This document shows positions 18,423 through 27,960 of a DNA stretch of 64,000 nt, one piece after another; within the stretch, counting starts at the first letter, position 1, and each line of letters opens with the position of its first letter. Below the pieces are notes generated by a model, which was given only the letters and a program-made list of their open reading frames with translations, searched no databases and was not told where the DNA came from. Source of the DNA: UBA2365 sp964594045 (GTDB lineage: Bacteria; Bacteroidota; Bacteroidia; Chitinophagales; Saprospiraceae). The translations under genes were made by a program, and so were the position numbers. The stretch is from NCBI GenBank assembly GCA_964594045.1, contig CAZQKR010000008.1:1-64000 (forward strand), written 5' to 3'.

Positions 18423-21224
18423 TTAAAAATTAATGATATAACTGGCCAGGCCAGTATCTTTATCCAGGTTGAGTTTCTTCCTGAGGCGGTATCTTTTTAT
18501 CTCGACACTTCTTTCTGAAATATTTAATAACGGGGCAATTTCCTTGGAAGCAAGGTTTAACCTGAGGTATGCGCACAACTTCAATTCCCCAGGAGAAAGC
18601 GATGGATGAGCCTCATGGAGACGCTTAAGAAAATCCTTGTCGAATGTGTCGAATGATGTTTTGAATGTATCCCAGGTGTCTTTTGCTTTTACATGATCAT
18701 TGATTTCGGATAACAAAGCAAGATATTTTTCCATATCCGGAGCATTCCTGTACTTTTTAATATCATCCTTTATGATCTTGAGCAATTCATTTTTCCTGAT
18801 CAGGTCAAGATTGGAAACAGCCAGTTCCCTGCTTTTTTCATCGATAAACCGGTTCAATTCCAGGTTTCTGATGCGCATCAGTTCCTGTTCATTTTCCAGT
18901 TGCTGGATCTCCATTTTAAGATTGTGTTCTTCAATAAGTTTTCTTCTTTGCTTTGCATAATACTTTCCGTAACTTCTGTTCACCAGATAAGCCAGAACAA
19001 TGATCAGCAGGCAATAGATAATTATTGCCATTTGGGTTGCATAAAATGGTTTTCTAATGGTGAATACGACACTTTCAGAAGAGATCGTAGTGTCATCTCC
19101 ATATCTGCCTTGAACATAAAAAATATACTTTCCGGGAGGGAGTTTCTTATAGCTGGCAAAAGCTGCCTCATGCCATTTTGACCAGGTCTTGTCGTAATTT
19201 TCAAGATAATACCGGTATTCCTTTTTGATGTATTTACCGTATTTTGCCAATCCAAAAGCAAAATTCAGGTTATTGCTTTTATGATCCAAAAACAATGCTT
19301 CATTCAATCTAAGGTATATTGTTTCATTATGAGCGTTCGTTACAGCAATGCTTCCGATCCTGATCCCGGACCGCGCATAATGTATGGCAGATATATCGAA
19401 AATGAAATATCCGTCAATAGTGCCCACAAGGTATTCGGATCCATTCAAATGTTCGATATTCTCATATCCGGAAACGGCTTTCAGCAGGTCGGTATTCAGG
19501 TGTAATCGTGTGTGGGTGAGTTTCTGATCAATATTGTTGCCGTAAATCTGGTCGAGGCTGTGTTCAGAAAAGATCCACAAGCGGTTTAAATGATCAACAG
19601 TCATTTTGCCGGAAATGTAATTCTCAGGCTGGACCCGGCTATTGAAAAACTGCTCGGGTTCAAAAAGTTTTGATCTCTTATTGAGTTTATAAAATCCTGA
19701 GGGGGATGCATAGTATATATCATTGTTAAAAGTGACCAGTCCTGAATTTTTGCCTTTGGCTGGATAGTTATACAAATATTTTCTAAGGGCTCTGGTCAGA
19801 TCCTGATTAAGAAGTATGCGGATAACCCCTTTATATTCATGGCTTATATATACATTGAACTCAGGATCAATTTCGAAATACCTGGATGATATATCAAATT
19901 GATCAATTTTATGGGAATATGCCCAATCCTGCCCTCTTTTTTTCAGGATGTGCAAACCGATATAGCTGCCCATCAGGATCAAATCCTTTCTTCCTGGCAC
20001 TACGGAAAATTTCCAGATGCCTGATCCTGAGAAAATTTTACGCTGGCGCATACCTTCAACGATATATGTCCCCCTGTTGTGGCCACAAAACAATGTTCCT
20101 TCATGTTCGAACAGGTTCCATACCTGGCCTTTTATGCCCTCAACCAATTTAAATTCATCATGTGATCCATAAACTTTTGCGAAAAGCCCCTGATTGGTAC
20201 CAAGATACAGCATTCCGTTATAGAGCTTTGAAGTATATACCGTACCGAGTATACCTGATTTATCCACAAAAGATCTGAAAGAGCTTTTAAAATTAAGACA
20301 ATTGATCCCGTTGTCCAGTCCGATCCAAAGGTTACCATCTGAATCTTCATACAGGGAAAGCGCTGTATTGTTGCTTAATCCTTTATCCTGCGTAATATGG
20401 AACTTCAAAGAAAAATTCTGTTCAAGGATAAAAATCCCATTGGATATCGTGCCCAAAACGATATCCCCGTTTGATAATTGTATACACGAAAAGATATCAT
20501 TCTGGTTGAAAATATTCTCGTTTTTCCCGCTGTATTTCATCAGACTTGCCTCCCTGAGATAATACAAACCACTCTTTTCCGTCTGAATATACAGGTCAGT
20601 ACCCACATAAAACATGTTGCAGATCTGGTTGTGTTTGAGGACTGGATCACCATTGACACGCACTGATTTTCCATTACTTATGCGATACAGGCCTTCTTCA
20701 AGCGTTTGATAATAAATATCGCCATTCAATAAAAAAACCCTCCATACACCTTTTTCAGGTTGAATGATCCTGATCTTGCTGCCGGACTGATCATAAAGGT
20801 AAATCCTTTGAAAAGTCTGAAAAATGACCCAGTCATCGATTGCAAGGATTTCCCAAACATGTTCATCCTCGAGCAGCTGTTTCTGCATTTTATCCGAGAT
20901 GGAATAATAGCTCAGTTTGCCGTTGGGCTGCCGCTGCCAGTATCCGAATTCCTTATAACAGCCGGAATAAATACGGTTACCAACAACCTTAATTGCCCTG
21001 ATGATGGTTGCATTAGGGGAAGGATATAATGACCAGTCTGCTCCGTTAAACTCGAGTAAACCTTCAGTGTTTGCAAAATAAACGATCTGACTGCTGTCTT
21101 CAGTGATTTTCCAGTTCTGATTTCCTGCCTGGTACTCGCGTGTTTCAAATTTCAATATTGGAGGAAGTTCGATTGCGTGAATTGCTGTGATGAGGTAAAT
21201 TTGAAAAATCATCAATAACACCAT
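18423..21224 (-). CDS. membrane-tethered beta-propeller/Y_Y_Y sensor with LuxR-type HTH (PUL regulator)
   Basis: With the ATG at 21224 the protein has 933 aa: a signal-anchor segment (MVLLMIFQIYLITAIHA), a large extracytoplasmic propeller region with repeated FEGLLEFNGADWS / DSDGNLWIGLDNGINCL-type blades, and a Y_Y_Y domain (about 645-725; YRYYLENYDKTWSKWHEA, LPPGKYIFYVQGR). Then come one membrane helix (about 730-748), a cytoplasmic coiled coil, and a C-terminal LuxR-type HTH (about 875-933; LSPGELKLCAYLRLNLASKE). It lacks histidine kinase and receiver domains, so it is a one-component, SusR-like sensor. The frame stays open upstream to 21554, but that extension resembles no known domain. 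It probably controls the adjacent susC operon. Confidence 0.85.
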   Translation of the reverse strand: MVLLMIFQIYLITAIHAIELPPILKFETREYQAGNQNWKITEDSSQIVYFANTEGLLEFNGADWSLYPSPNATIIRAIKVVGNRIYSGCYKEFGYWQRQPNGKLSYYSISDKMQKQLLEDEHVWEILAIDDWVIFQTFQRIYLYDQSGSKIRIIQPEKGVWRVFLLNGDIYYQTLEEGLYRISNGKSVRVNGDPVLKHNQICNMFYVGTDLYIQTEKSGLYYLREASLMKYSGKNENIFNQNDIFSCIQLSNGDIVLGTISNGIFILEQNFSLKFHITQDKGLSNNTALSLYEDSDGNLWIGLDNGINCLNFKSSFRSFVDKSGILGTVYTSKLYNGMLYLGTNQGLFAKVYGSHDEFKLVEGIKGQVWNLFEHEGTLFCGHNRGTYIVEGMRQRKIFSGSGIWKFSVVPGRKDLILMGSYIGLHILKKRGQDWAYSHKIDQFDISSRYFEIDPEFNVYISHEYKGVIRILLNQDLTRALRKYLYNYPAKGKNSGLVTFNNDIYYASPSGFYKLNKRSKLFEPEQFFNSRVQPENYISGKMTVDHLNRLWIFSEHSLDQIYGNNIDQKLTHTRLHLNTDLLKAVSGYENIEHLNGSEYLVGTIDGYFIFDISAIHYARSGIRIGSIAVTNAHNETIYLRLNEALFLDHKSNNLNFAFGLAKYGKYIKKEYRYYLENYDKTWSKWHEAAFASYKKLPPGKYIFYVQGRYGDDTTISSESVVFTIRKPFYATQMAIIIYCLLIIVLAYLVNRSYGKYYAKQRRKLIEEHNLKMEIQQLENEQELMRIRNLELNRFIDEKSRELAVSNLDLIRKNELLKIIKDDIKKYRNAPDMEKYLALLSEINDHVKAKDTWDTFKTSFDTFDKDFLKRLHEAHPSLSPGELKLCAYLRLNLASKEIAPLLNISERSVEIKRYRLRKKLNLDKDTGLASYIINF

Positions 21225-21772
21225 TCTGTAACTCAAAATACTGTTAACAGGGAACGATTTCCTGCGCGGTCCAGGGTCCAGTATTATTTTTTCTTTGATC
21301 TTTACACCTTGAAGTAGTTTAATAATTATGTTGATAGCTGAAAATGACCGGCCGTTCCGAAAGGTGAATATCCGGTGGATAATCAAGGCAGGGAACACGA
21401 AGTGGTGGGTCAGCCAAAAAGTCAAGGCGAAGCACTTACCTGAATTGCGTACCGGAATGTACGGAATCAAAAAAAGCTGAAGCATTTGGCTTTCAATGAT
21501 TTGTTTGCAGGCATTAAGATACATTTTTAAACAACTTCCTTTTACAGGACACAAATATAATTATTATTTGGTTGTGATATATGTCAATTTTGGAACGAAA
21601 ATCCGGTTGAGCAATGCATTCGGAAAAAATCTTTAAGGCTCCATTACAGAAGTTTTGGCTGAATAGTAGAACCTTGGATTCAACGCTATGAAAATCAGTA
21701 AAAAAATAATCAATTCTGATCACAAAGATCATGTTTTATCTCCTGATCGTCATTGACTGCCCTGAAGACCAA
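21225..21772. other. spacer upstream of the PUL regulator
   Basis: This stretch lies between the regulator start and the glmM stop. The regulator frame is open through 21225-21554, so part of it could be coding. A minus-strand TAnnTTTG match (TATATTTG, 21559-21552) would place the transcript start near 21545, downstream of the first possible start codon of that extension. No RNA gene or repeat is recognised. Confidence 0.35.
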
Positions 21773-23158
21773 TTATAAATCAGCCAGGATTTTGGTTATA
21801 ACTGAATTCATCTCACTTGCGAGTTCATCCGCCTCTTTCAGTGTCCGTGCCTCCGAATAGATCCTCAGTATTTGCTCTGTATTGGATTTTCGAATCTGCA
21901 CCCATGAATCCGGAAAATCAATTTTTATTCCATCCTGCAGGTCTACTTCAAATTCCTGATATTTTCCGGCGATCAGATCGATGATGATATCAGGATCAAC
22001 TCCGACATTCAGCAATACTTTATTCTTGCTCATTTCGTATTCCGGATAACTGGCTTTCAGCTCCTTAAGGGTACAATTTCTTTCTGCCAGCAAGGTCAGG
22101 ATAAGAGCAATACCTACCAGCGCATCCCTTCCGTAATGCAATTCAGGCAGGATCACTCCGCCATTTCCCTCGCCGCCAATAACCGCACCAGTGCTTTTCA
22201 TCTTTTCCACTACATTGACTTCCCCGACCTTGGAGGCAAAATATTGCTGTGCTTTTTTAATGGTCAGATCTCTCAAAGCCCTCGTTGAAGAAAGGTTGGA
22301 TACCGTTGGACCCGGATGCATGCCGAGTATGAGATCGGCGCAGGCAACCAAAGTATATTCTTCACCAAACATTTTGCCATCCTCCATGACCAGGGCAAGT
22401 CTGTCCACATCAGGATCAACTGCAATGCCAAGATCAGCTTTCATTTCTGTAACAACGGAAGAAAGCTCTTGTAAATTCTCAGCGAGCGGCTCAGGATTAT
22501 GGGAGAAATCACCATGTATCTGCTCATTGATCAGGGTGTATGAAACACCCAGTGAATCCAATAACGGAGGAATGGAGATCGCCCCTGTTGAATTGATGCA
22601 ATCCACAACTACATGAAAGCCTTTTTCCTTGATTTTTAACCTGTTGATAAATTTTAATTGCAGTATCTCTTTAATATGCATGGAAATACTTTCATCTTCA
22701 TAAATGCGCTCGCCCAATTCATCCACATTCTTGAAAACGGCATTTTCTTCCTTAATATACCGAAGCACCTGATCACCGGTTTCAGGCGAAATGAATTCTC
22801 CGTTGTGATCCAGAAATTTGAGGGCGTTCCATTCTCTCGGATTATGACTGGCTGTAAGGATGATCCCTGCGTCCGCCCTTTTGAATTTTACAGCCATCTC
22901 AACGGTAGGTGTTGTACTCAATCCAACATCGATCACATCGATTCCCATACATATCAAGGTGTTGACAACCAATTCATTGACTATATCTCCGGACATTCTT
23001 CCATCTCTTCCGACGACTATGACCGGTTTCGAATTTCTTTCCAGAACGATCTGACCATAGGCCGCAGTACATTCCACAATATCGAAAGGAGTAAAATTGT
23101 CACCTTTCTTACCTCCAATTGTCCCTCTTATCCCTGAAATTGATTTGATCAATGTCAT
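21773..23158 (-). CDS. glmM: phosphoglucosamine mutase / phosphohexomutase
   Basis: This 461-aa protein is an alpha-D-phosphohexomutase. It shows the phosphoserine loop LTASHNP (Ser104), the Mg-binding loop DPDVDRL, the sugar-binding loop GEGNGG and a C-terminal phosphate-binding domain (IRKSNTEQILRIYSEA). GlmM converts glucosamine-6-phosphate to glucosamine-1-phosphate for UDP-GlcNAc synthesis. The sequence fits the archaeal/Bacteroidota-type phosphoglucosamine mutases of about 460 aa, but phosphoglucomutase or phosphomannomutase activity cannot be excluded. It is a single gene, divergent from the small lipoprotein gene to its right. Confidence 0.85.
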   Translation of the reverse strand: MTLIKSISGIRGTIGGKKGDNFTPFDIVECTAAYGQIVLERNSKPVIVVGRDGRMSGDIVNELVVNTLICMGIDVIDVGLSTTPTVEMAVKFKRADAGIILTASHNPREWNALKFLDHNGEFISPETGDQVLRYIKEENAVFKNVDELGERIYEDESISMHIKEILQLKFINRLKIKEKGFHVVVDCINSTGAISIPPLLDSLGVSYTLINEQIHGDFSHNPEPLAENLQELSSVVTEMKADLGIAVDPDVDRLALVMEDGKMFGEEYTLVACADLILGMHPGPTVSNLSSTRALRDLTIKKAQQYFASKVGEVNVVEKMKSTGAVIGGEGNGGVILPELHYGRDALVGIALILTLLAERNCTLKELKASYPEYEMSKNKVLLNVGVDPDIIIDLIAGKYQEFEVDLQDGIKIDFPDSWVQIRKSNTEQILRIYSEARTLKEADELASEMNSVITKILADL

Positions 23159-23311
23159 ATCGTATATTTTTATGCGAACTTAGGTTTTTTTATAAATCCT
23201 TGAAAGCAGCGAATGAACTTAATTGGATTTCTGCTGAAAACTTTAGGAATTTTTTGAGCATTTAAGCTGATTTTTAGTAATTTTATACGCGAAAAAAATA
23301 AAATTCCATCT

Positions 23312-23878
23312 ATGAAACATTTCAATATTTTCCATTTGTTTGTCATTTTGGGGATTCTGGCCATGAGTTCATGTGCGCCAAAATTTTTCAATGAAACCCA
23401 ACAGGGAAACATGTTTCTAAGAAACAGCAAGGTCTTTTACCAAAAAACCTATAATCATCCGGTTTCCTTTCAGGCGGCCAGCGAAGGCATGCGTTCTTTC
23501 AATACACCAAATGGCGGTTTTCAGGTCAAACTTGAGGATCAGAATACATTGAATGGGGTTATGGTCAATTTCCATCTCGATTGGCTGATCGATGGAAACA
23601 AAAAAGTCAAGGTCACCCCAATATTCAAAAATCCGATGAATGCTTCTTTTGAGATCGAAAAAAAATCCGGTTCATATACAGTCAGGGTGACCAATATCTG
23701 GATTGCCGGGCCTCAGACTTCAAAACAGAAGAACATCACCATTGAAAGTCTGTTTGTGAGTAAAAATGGCTGTTGTTTTCTGAAAAGCAAGCAAAAGCTC
23801 AAAATTCTGGATCTCATTGACCGGAATTTCAGCAAGATCTTTTCCAGCCCTGCCGCCGGCGGAGATCTCAGATTTTGA
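23312..23878 (+). CDS. hypothetical lipoprotein, 188 aa
   Basis: A lipoprotein signal (ILAMSSC, Cys21) is followed by a roughly 165-residue domain with alternating hydrophobic residues, suggesting a beta-rich fold (VNFHLDWLIDGNKKVKVTPIF, TVRVTNIWIAG shown here in part). I do not recognise the family. It precedes the run of exported proteins, but a 180-bp gap to the next start suggests it may be a separate transcript. Function unknown. Confidence 0.7.
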   Translation: MKHFNIFHLFVILGILAMSSCAPKFFNETQQGNMFLRNSKVFYQKTYNHPVSFQAASEGMRSFNTPNGGFQVKLEDQNTLNGVMVNFHLDWLIDGNKKVKVTPIFKNPMNASFEIEKKSGSYTVRVTNIWIAGPQTSKQKNITIESLFVSKNGCCFLKSKQKLKILDLIDRNFSKIFSSPAAGGDLRF

Positions 23879-24058
23879 CTTTTTCTGCGGTTTTGAATAT
23901 TTTTAATGATTATAAAATACAATTGGCAATTGATTTACGCTATGATTTTCGGAAAATTTGATTTACTTTTATAGCCTTCCTGCCCGGAGAAATGAATATT
24001 AATTTTGGTCAGGAGGAAAGAATATTTGTGCATTTCTTCAAATTCAAAGGTATCAGAA

Positions 24059-24718
24059 ATGATCAAATTCAACAGGAACTTACCGTCAGTTGAAATTAAA
24101 ATATACTCAATAGTCTTACTGGCCTTGGTTTCATTCACTTTTCTGTCATGCAGGGAAAAACCGGTAACAGCTGAATCACCTGAAACAAGCCTGTCTGAAA
24201 TGGATTCAACAAGTGCGGATACCATCCCGGTAGAAATACCAAAATACACAGAACTGGCATTTGATCAACTATACTTCGGGATGAATGAAGAAGAAGTCCG
24301 CAAGCTCAACAAAAACCCTCAGCGCATCGGAAAATATACATATCATTTTGCCTATCAATTCAATGGATGTGGTAGTCTGTATGGACTTACGATCATTTCC
24401 GGGCCGGTAAAAACAATTGTGTACGAAAATATCGGAGGAAGTTACCACAACCTGTATAACATCATTTCCATGAAATACAGCAAACCCTCCGGCCCAAAAA
24501 GCATTCCATCCGTTTTTGATGTGATGAACGCAGGAACCTACTGGATCAACAAATGGAACCTGGACAACAAGACGATCCGATTAGGCATCAGACACAAGAG
24601 TCAGGATAGTTATGATGTGCTGTGCACTATCGTCAATGTAGCGATGGATAAGGCAGAAAAACAAAGGTTGTATGAGCTAAAGAACAAAGACATCATTGAA
24701 GCGGCAGAGAAATTTTGA
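24059..24718 (+). CDS. hypothetical lipoprotein, 219 aa
   Basis: The frame opens at 24005, but the ATG at 24059 gives a lipoprotein signal (KIYSIVLLALVSFTFLSC, Cys31). The mature part begins with a low-complexity Ser/Glu/Thr linker, followed by a compact domain (LAFDQLYFGMNEEEVRKL, then YQFNGCGSLYGLTIISG). The FGMNEEEVRKL start resembles SmpA/OmlA-like and other small envelope lipoproteins in which 'FGMS..EV' opens the domain; I regard this only as a hint. It is 56 bp upstream of the 554-aa paralogue gene and probably belongs to the same cluster. Confidence 0.7.
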   Translation: MIKFNRNLPSVEIKIYSIVLLALVSFTFLSCREKPVTAESPETSLSEMDSTSADTIPVEIPKYTELAFDQLYFGMNEEEVRKLNKNPQRIGKYTYHFAYQFNGCGSLYGLTIISGPVKTIVYENIGGSYHNLYNIISMKYSKPSGPKSIPSVFDVMNAGTYWINKWNLDNKTIRLGIRHKSQDSYDVLCTIVNVAMDKAEKQRLYELKNKDIIEAAEKF

Positions 24719-24774
24719 GGAAAGAGTTTATGATTTTACAGCTTATAAAACGAAAATAAAAAATAAATAAAAAT

Positions 24775-26439
24775 ATGGCTAAATTTTACTTATCCATCTT
24801 TTCTCTGATCATCCTTTTTTCTGTATCAGGCATTGGGCAGCCTGATTACAACAGAAGTTCATTCACGCTTTTACTGCTCGATCACAATGAGCAGAATGGC
24901 TCAGTTTTGAAGCCTGCATTTGCGAAACTGGATCCTCCGGAAAAGTTTTTCAATAACCGAGCAGGTGACCAAATGCTCAAACCTTCATTTTCAAGAGTGC
25001 CGGTCATTCCGGGGCTGGAATTATTGTACACCATCCCGAATGATCATATAACGCAAAGCCTTAAAGACCAGAAAATTGCTCAAAAGATATTATCCGTCTG
25101 GTTTAACCGGCAGGCGGACGGGACTTTCAACACGGAAATACTCAAACAGCGTGGCCTTTATAACGCCAATGACAATGAATTCATCATGGCTTCAGCTTCA
25201 AAGCGGGGAACTTCCAACCTGATGGATATGGGACTGAACCTGGTCAACGAATCCTATATTATGGTTTTTGATTTTTATGAATTGAAAACTATGGCAGAAT
25301 ATTATACAGAAAAAGAAGTTGAAGCCTCAAAAAGGGTGGACAACGGATTCAGAGCCAAAGTTCGCTGCTATGTTTATAAACTGGATTTTGGTGAAGAAAC
25401 CGCTGCGAGGTTTTTCAATGATTACTGGATATCCGATAATGAAACAAATAAAAATGCCAGAAAAACCGCTTTTGATGGAGCAGATTTCAATTTCCTGACT
25501 GTTTCCAACCATTTTACAGAAGTCAGCGCGACACAGGCCAATTCAGCAAAAAATCAAAAAACGGCTTCTGAACTGATGGATCAGCTGGTTGCCGGTGCGC
25601 TGGAAAACATAGTTGTCCAGACTGAAAACAAGCATCAGGATCTCCGGGTAAAAGCAATGGTGATGGATACCAGGCCAATCGCCTCAAAAATCGGAAAAAA
25701 AGAAGGTCTGGGATTTGACCAGCGATATTTCGTTTATGAAAACCGGCAGAAAAGAAACGGAACAGTATATCCGAAAAGGATCGCTGTGGTCAAATCCATG
25801 AAAGTGGTCGACAACCGCAACATCACCACGGGCGAATCTGAACCTTCCCTTTTTTATCAGATCGCCGGAAGAAAAGTGGATAAAATGGGGATGTACCTGG
25901 AGCAAAAAAATGATTATGGTCTGAATTTGTATTTGGGTTATACATACTCTGGGCTGACAGGCGCAGCAGCAAGAGGTGAATTCTATATATCCAAATACCT
26001 GGGAGATCTGATCGCATCAGGCAGAAAGGCTAAAGGATTGACATCCATTAAGTTTTATATAGATGCGGCTTATGGGTCAAAGGAATACTATACCACATAC
26101 TACAATAATTTCACACGTATCAGTCTGGGTGTAAATAAGGATTTTTACCCGCTCAAATTCATGCATTGGGGACCATTTCTCGGTTATGGCCTGGAATATG
26201 CTGATTTTAAGGATTCCGATACACAGATTGAATCGGACTTTATTGAATTAGGATTCAGAGTCGGTTTGAACCTTTCGTATCGAACCCAGATCATCTGGTC
26301 AGGACAATACAATTTATTGTGGTCATCAAAGGAAGTTTTGGATAATGGGACAGTTTGGAATGAGACATATGAATACCAGGGCACATTTTATGACCGGATG
26401 GGATTATCCTCCAGCATTGGATTAAGATTTATGTTTTAA
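24775..26439 (+). CDS. exported protein of unknown function, 554 aa (paralogue A of cluster)
   Basis: A signal peptide ends near SGIGQ (about residue 22). The N-terminal half carries conserved blocks: YNRSSFTLLLLD, KILSVWFNRQADG, RGLYNANDNEF, SKRGTSNLMDMGLNLVNESYIMVFDF. A central block, PIASKIGKKEGLGFDQRYFVYENRQ, is followed by EPSLFYQIAGRKVD. The last 170 residues look like outer-membrane beta strands with a terminal Phe (IGLRFMF). The 549-aa protein downstream is a full-length paralogue matching every block. From memory, related proteins occur in Bacteroides next to DUF6175 genes; their role is not described. Probably an outer-membrane or periplasmic protein. Confidence 0.78.
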   Translation: MAKFYLSIFSLIILFSVSGIGQPDYNRSSFTLLLLDHNEQNGSVLKPAFAKLDPPEKFFNNRAGDQMLKPSFSRVPVIPGLELLYTIPNDHITQSLKDQKIAQKILSVWFNRQADGTFNTEILKQRGLYNANDNEFIMASASKRGTSNLMDMGLNLVNESYIMVFDFYELKTMAEYYTEKEVEASKRVDNGFRAKVRCYVYKLDFGEETAARFFNDYWISDNETNKNARKTAFDGADFNFLTVSNHFTEVSATQANSAKNQKTASELMDQLVAGALENIVVQTENKHQDLRVKAMVMDTRPIASKIGKKEGLGFDQRYFVYENRQKRNGTVYPKRIAVVKSMKVVDNRNITTGESEPSLFYQIAGRKVDKMGMYLEQKNDYGLNLYLGYTYSGLTGAAARGEFYISKYLGDLIASGRKAKGLTSIKFYIDAAYGSKEYYTTYYNNFTRISLGVNKDFYPLKFMHWGPFLGYGLEYADFKDSDTQIESDFIELGFRVGLNLSYRTQIIWSGQYNLLWSSKEVLDNGTVWNETYEYQGTFYDRMGLSSSIGLRFMF

Positions 26440-26463
26440 TTGATCACTAAAAAAATATGCATT

Positions 26464-26979
26464 ATGAAAAAACGGATAAGTTTCACCATTTTTTTTGGCT
26501 TACTGTTATTAATATTTTATTCATGTTCCACAACCAGCAGCAGCAATAAAAGAATGGCAGGTTATGTGATGGGCAATTATGAGATTGAATGCATGGGAAC
26601 AGGGATGGACGGCACTCAGCTTGTCAAGGTATGGGGTTTTGGGACCACTCCTGAGAAAGCAGCTTACCAGGCCAGGAAAAATGCGGTGCATGCCCTGATG
26701 TTCAAAGGCGTCAATGCAGGAAAACCCGGGTGTATGACAAGGCCATTGGTCACCCAGCCGGGTGCTGAGGAAATGCACAGGGAATTTTTCAACACCTTCT
26801 TCACTGACGGAGGCAGATACCTCAATTTTGTTTCCCAGGCAAATGACGGTTCCATGGACAGGATCAGAATTTCTTCCAGGGAATATAAAGTCGGGACCGT
26901 GGTCTCTGTCCGACATGCGGCATTGCGGGAAGAACTTGAAGCAGCCGGAATTATTAAAAAACTAGGTCAGGGGTTTTAA
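26464..26979 (+). CDS. small lipoprotein, 171 aa (cluster)
   Basis: The frame opens right after the previous stop at 26440, but the ATG at 26464 starts a lipoprotein signal (LLLLIFYSC, Cys21). The mature domain has the pattern YEIECMGTGMDGTQLVKVWGF followed by AAYQARKNAVHALMFKGV. The 'G-x-G-x-x-x-x-x-A-x-x-x-A-x-x-x-A' layout is reminiscent of LPP20/FlgT-N-type domains; this is a weak fold-level inference. It lies between the first long paralogue and the DUF6175-type gene and is tightly spaced with both (24 and 10 bp). Confidence 0.75.
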   Translation: MKKRISFTIFFGLLLLIFYSCSTTSSSNKRMAGYVMGNYEIECMGTGMDGTQLVKVWGFGTTPEKAAYQARKNAVHALMFKGVNAGKPGCMTRPLVTQPGAEEMHREFFNTFFTDGGRYLNFVSQANDGSMDRIRISSREYKVGTVVSVRHAALREELEAAGIIKKLGQGF

Positions 26980-26989
26980 ATCAAAAATC

Positions 26990-27949
26990 ATGAAAAGAAT
27001 CATCTTTTTCCTGTTCATACAGGTAATTGCATCAACGGTTATATTTTCACAGGCCAAGAAGCCAACTATCATGGTTGTGCCAAGCGATAATTGGTGTATC
27101 CGCAACGGATATACCATGACCTATAACGATATGGGTACGATCAAAACACTGCCGGATTATAAACTGGCCCTCCAAAATGAAACTGACCTGCTCATGACGA
27201 TCGCCAAGATCAACACCATGATGTCAGACAGGGGTTTTCCTTTGGTCAACCTCGAAACAGCCTTGAAAAATGTCGAACAGGAAAGCGCTGAAGTTTCCAT
27301 GCTGGGCAGTAAATCAGGGGGAAATATCGCTGAAAGTCCGATTGACATCCTGCAGCGAACCGCCAATGCGGACATCATCATCCAATTGACCTATGTCATC
27401 AATCAACAGGGCCCTCAAAGGTCCATAACATTCCTGCTGCAAGGTCTTGATGCCTACACCAACAAACAGATCGCCGGAGCACAGGGTACCGGGGAACCAT
27501 CATTTGCCACCCAAACCCCTATCCTGCTCGAAGAAGCTGTACTTGCTCATATTGATGATTTTAATTCCAGGTTGCAGGCGCATTTTGATGACCTGTTTGC
27601 CAACGGAAGAGAGATCGTTTTCCAGGTACGCATCTTTGACACATCCATGATCGACCTGGAGGAAGAATATCTGTACAACAATGAAAACCTCGAATTGGGT
27701 GAGATCATTGAAGACTGGGTCAGCAAAAATACGGTTCAGGGCAGATTCAGCACCGGAAATTATACAGAAAATGTCATCCGTTTTGATCAGGTGAGGATCC
27801 CCTTGTACGATGACCGCGGGCGTGCAAATGACACCAGGAGGTGGCTCCGGGACCTCAGAAATATTTTGAATGCAAGTCCGTTTAATCAGCCTTGTAAACT
27901 TTATACCAGAGGACTAGGTGAAGTCTGGATGATCATTGGAGAAAAATAA
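26990..27949 (+). CDS. DUF6175-type exported protein, 319 aa
   Basis: A signal peptide (FLFIQVIASTVIFSQ) precedes a mature domain that I recognise as DUF6175-like: KPTIMVVPSDNWC, then the ITKIN-like MTIAKINTMMSDRGF block, LETALKN, the ADIIIQLTYV strand, ITFLLQGLDAYTNKQIAG and a C-terminal DQVRIPLYDDRG. The layout of alternating strands and helices with an 'ADIII' core strand resembles the TolB-N/CsgG/LpoB type of alpha/beta domain, which is inference. No function is known. It is the central gene of the cluster flanked by the two long paralogues. Confidence 0.75.
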   Translation: MKRIIFFLFIQVIASTVIFSQAKKPTIMVVPSDNWCIRNGYTMTYNDMGTIKTLPDYKLALQNETDLLMTIAKINTMMSDRGFPLVNLETALKNVEQESAEVSMLGSKSGGNIAESPIDILQRTANADIIIQLTYVINQQGPQRSITFLLQGLDAYTNKQIAGAQGTGEPSFATQTPILLEEAVLAHIDDFNSRLQAHFDDLFANGREIVFQVRIFDTSMIDLEEEYLYNNENLELGEIIEDWVSKNTVQGRFSTGNYTENVIRFDQVRIPLYDDRGRANDTRRWLRDLRNILNASPFNQPCKLYTRGLGEVWMIIGEK

Positions 27950-27960
27950 AAAATAATATC

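Noticed and set aside
21225..21554. 110-codon N-terminal extension of the propeller/LuxR regulator
   Set aside because: It resembles no domain, lies before a good signal-anchor start, and a -7-like box would begin the transcript inside it. It is discussed as a finding rather than included in the gene.
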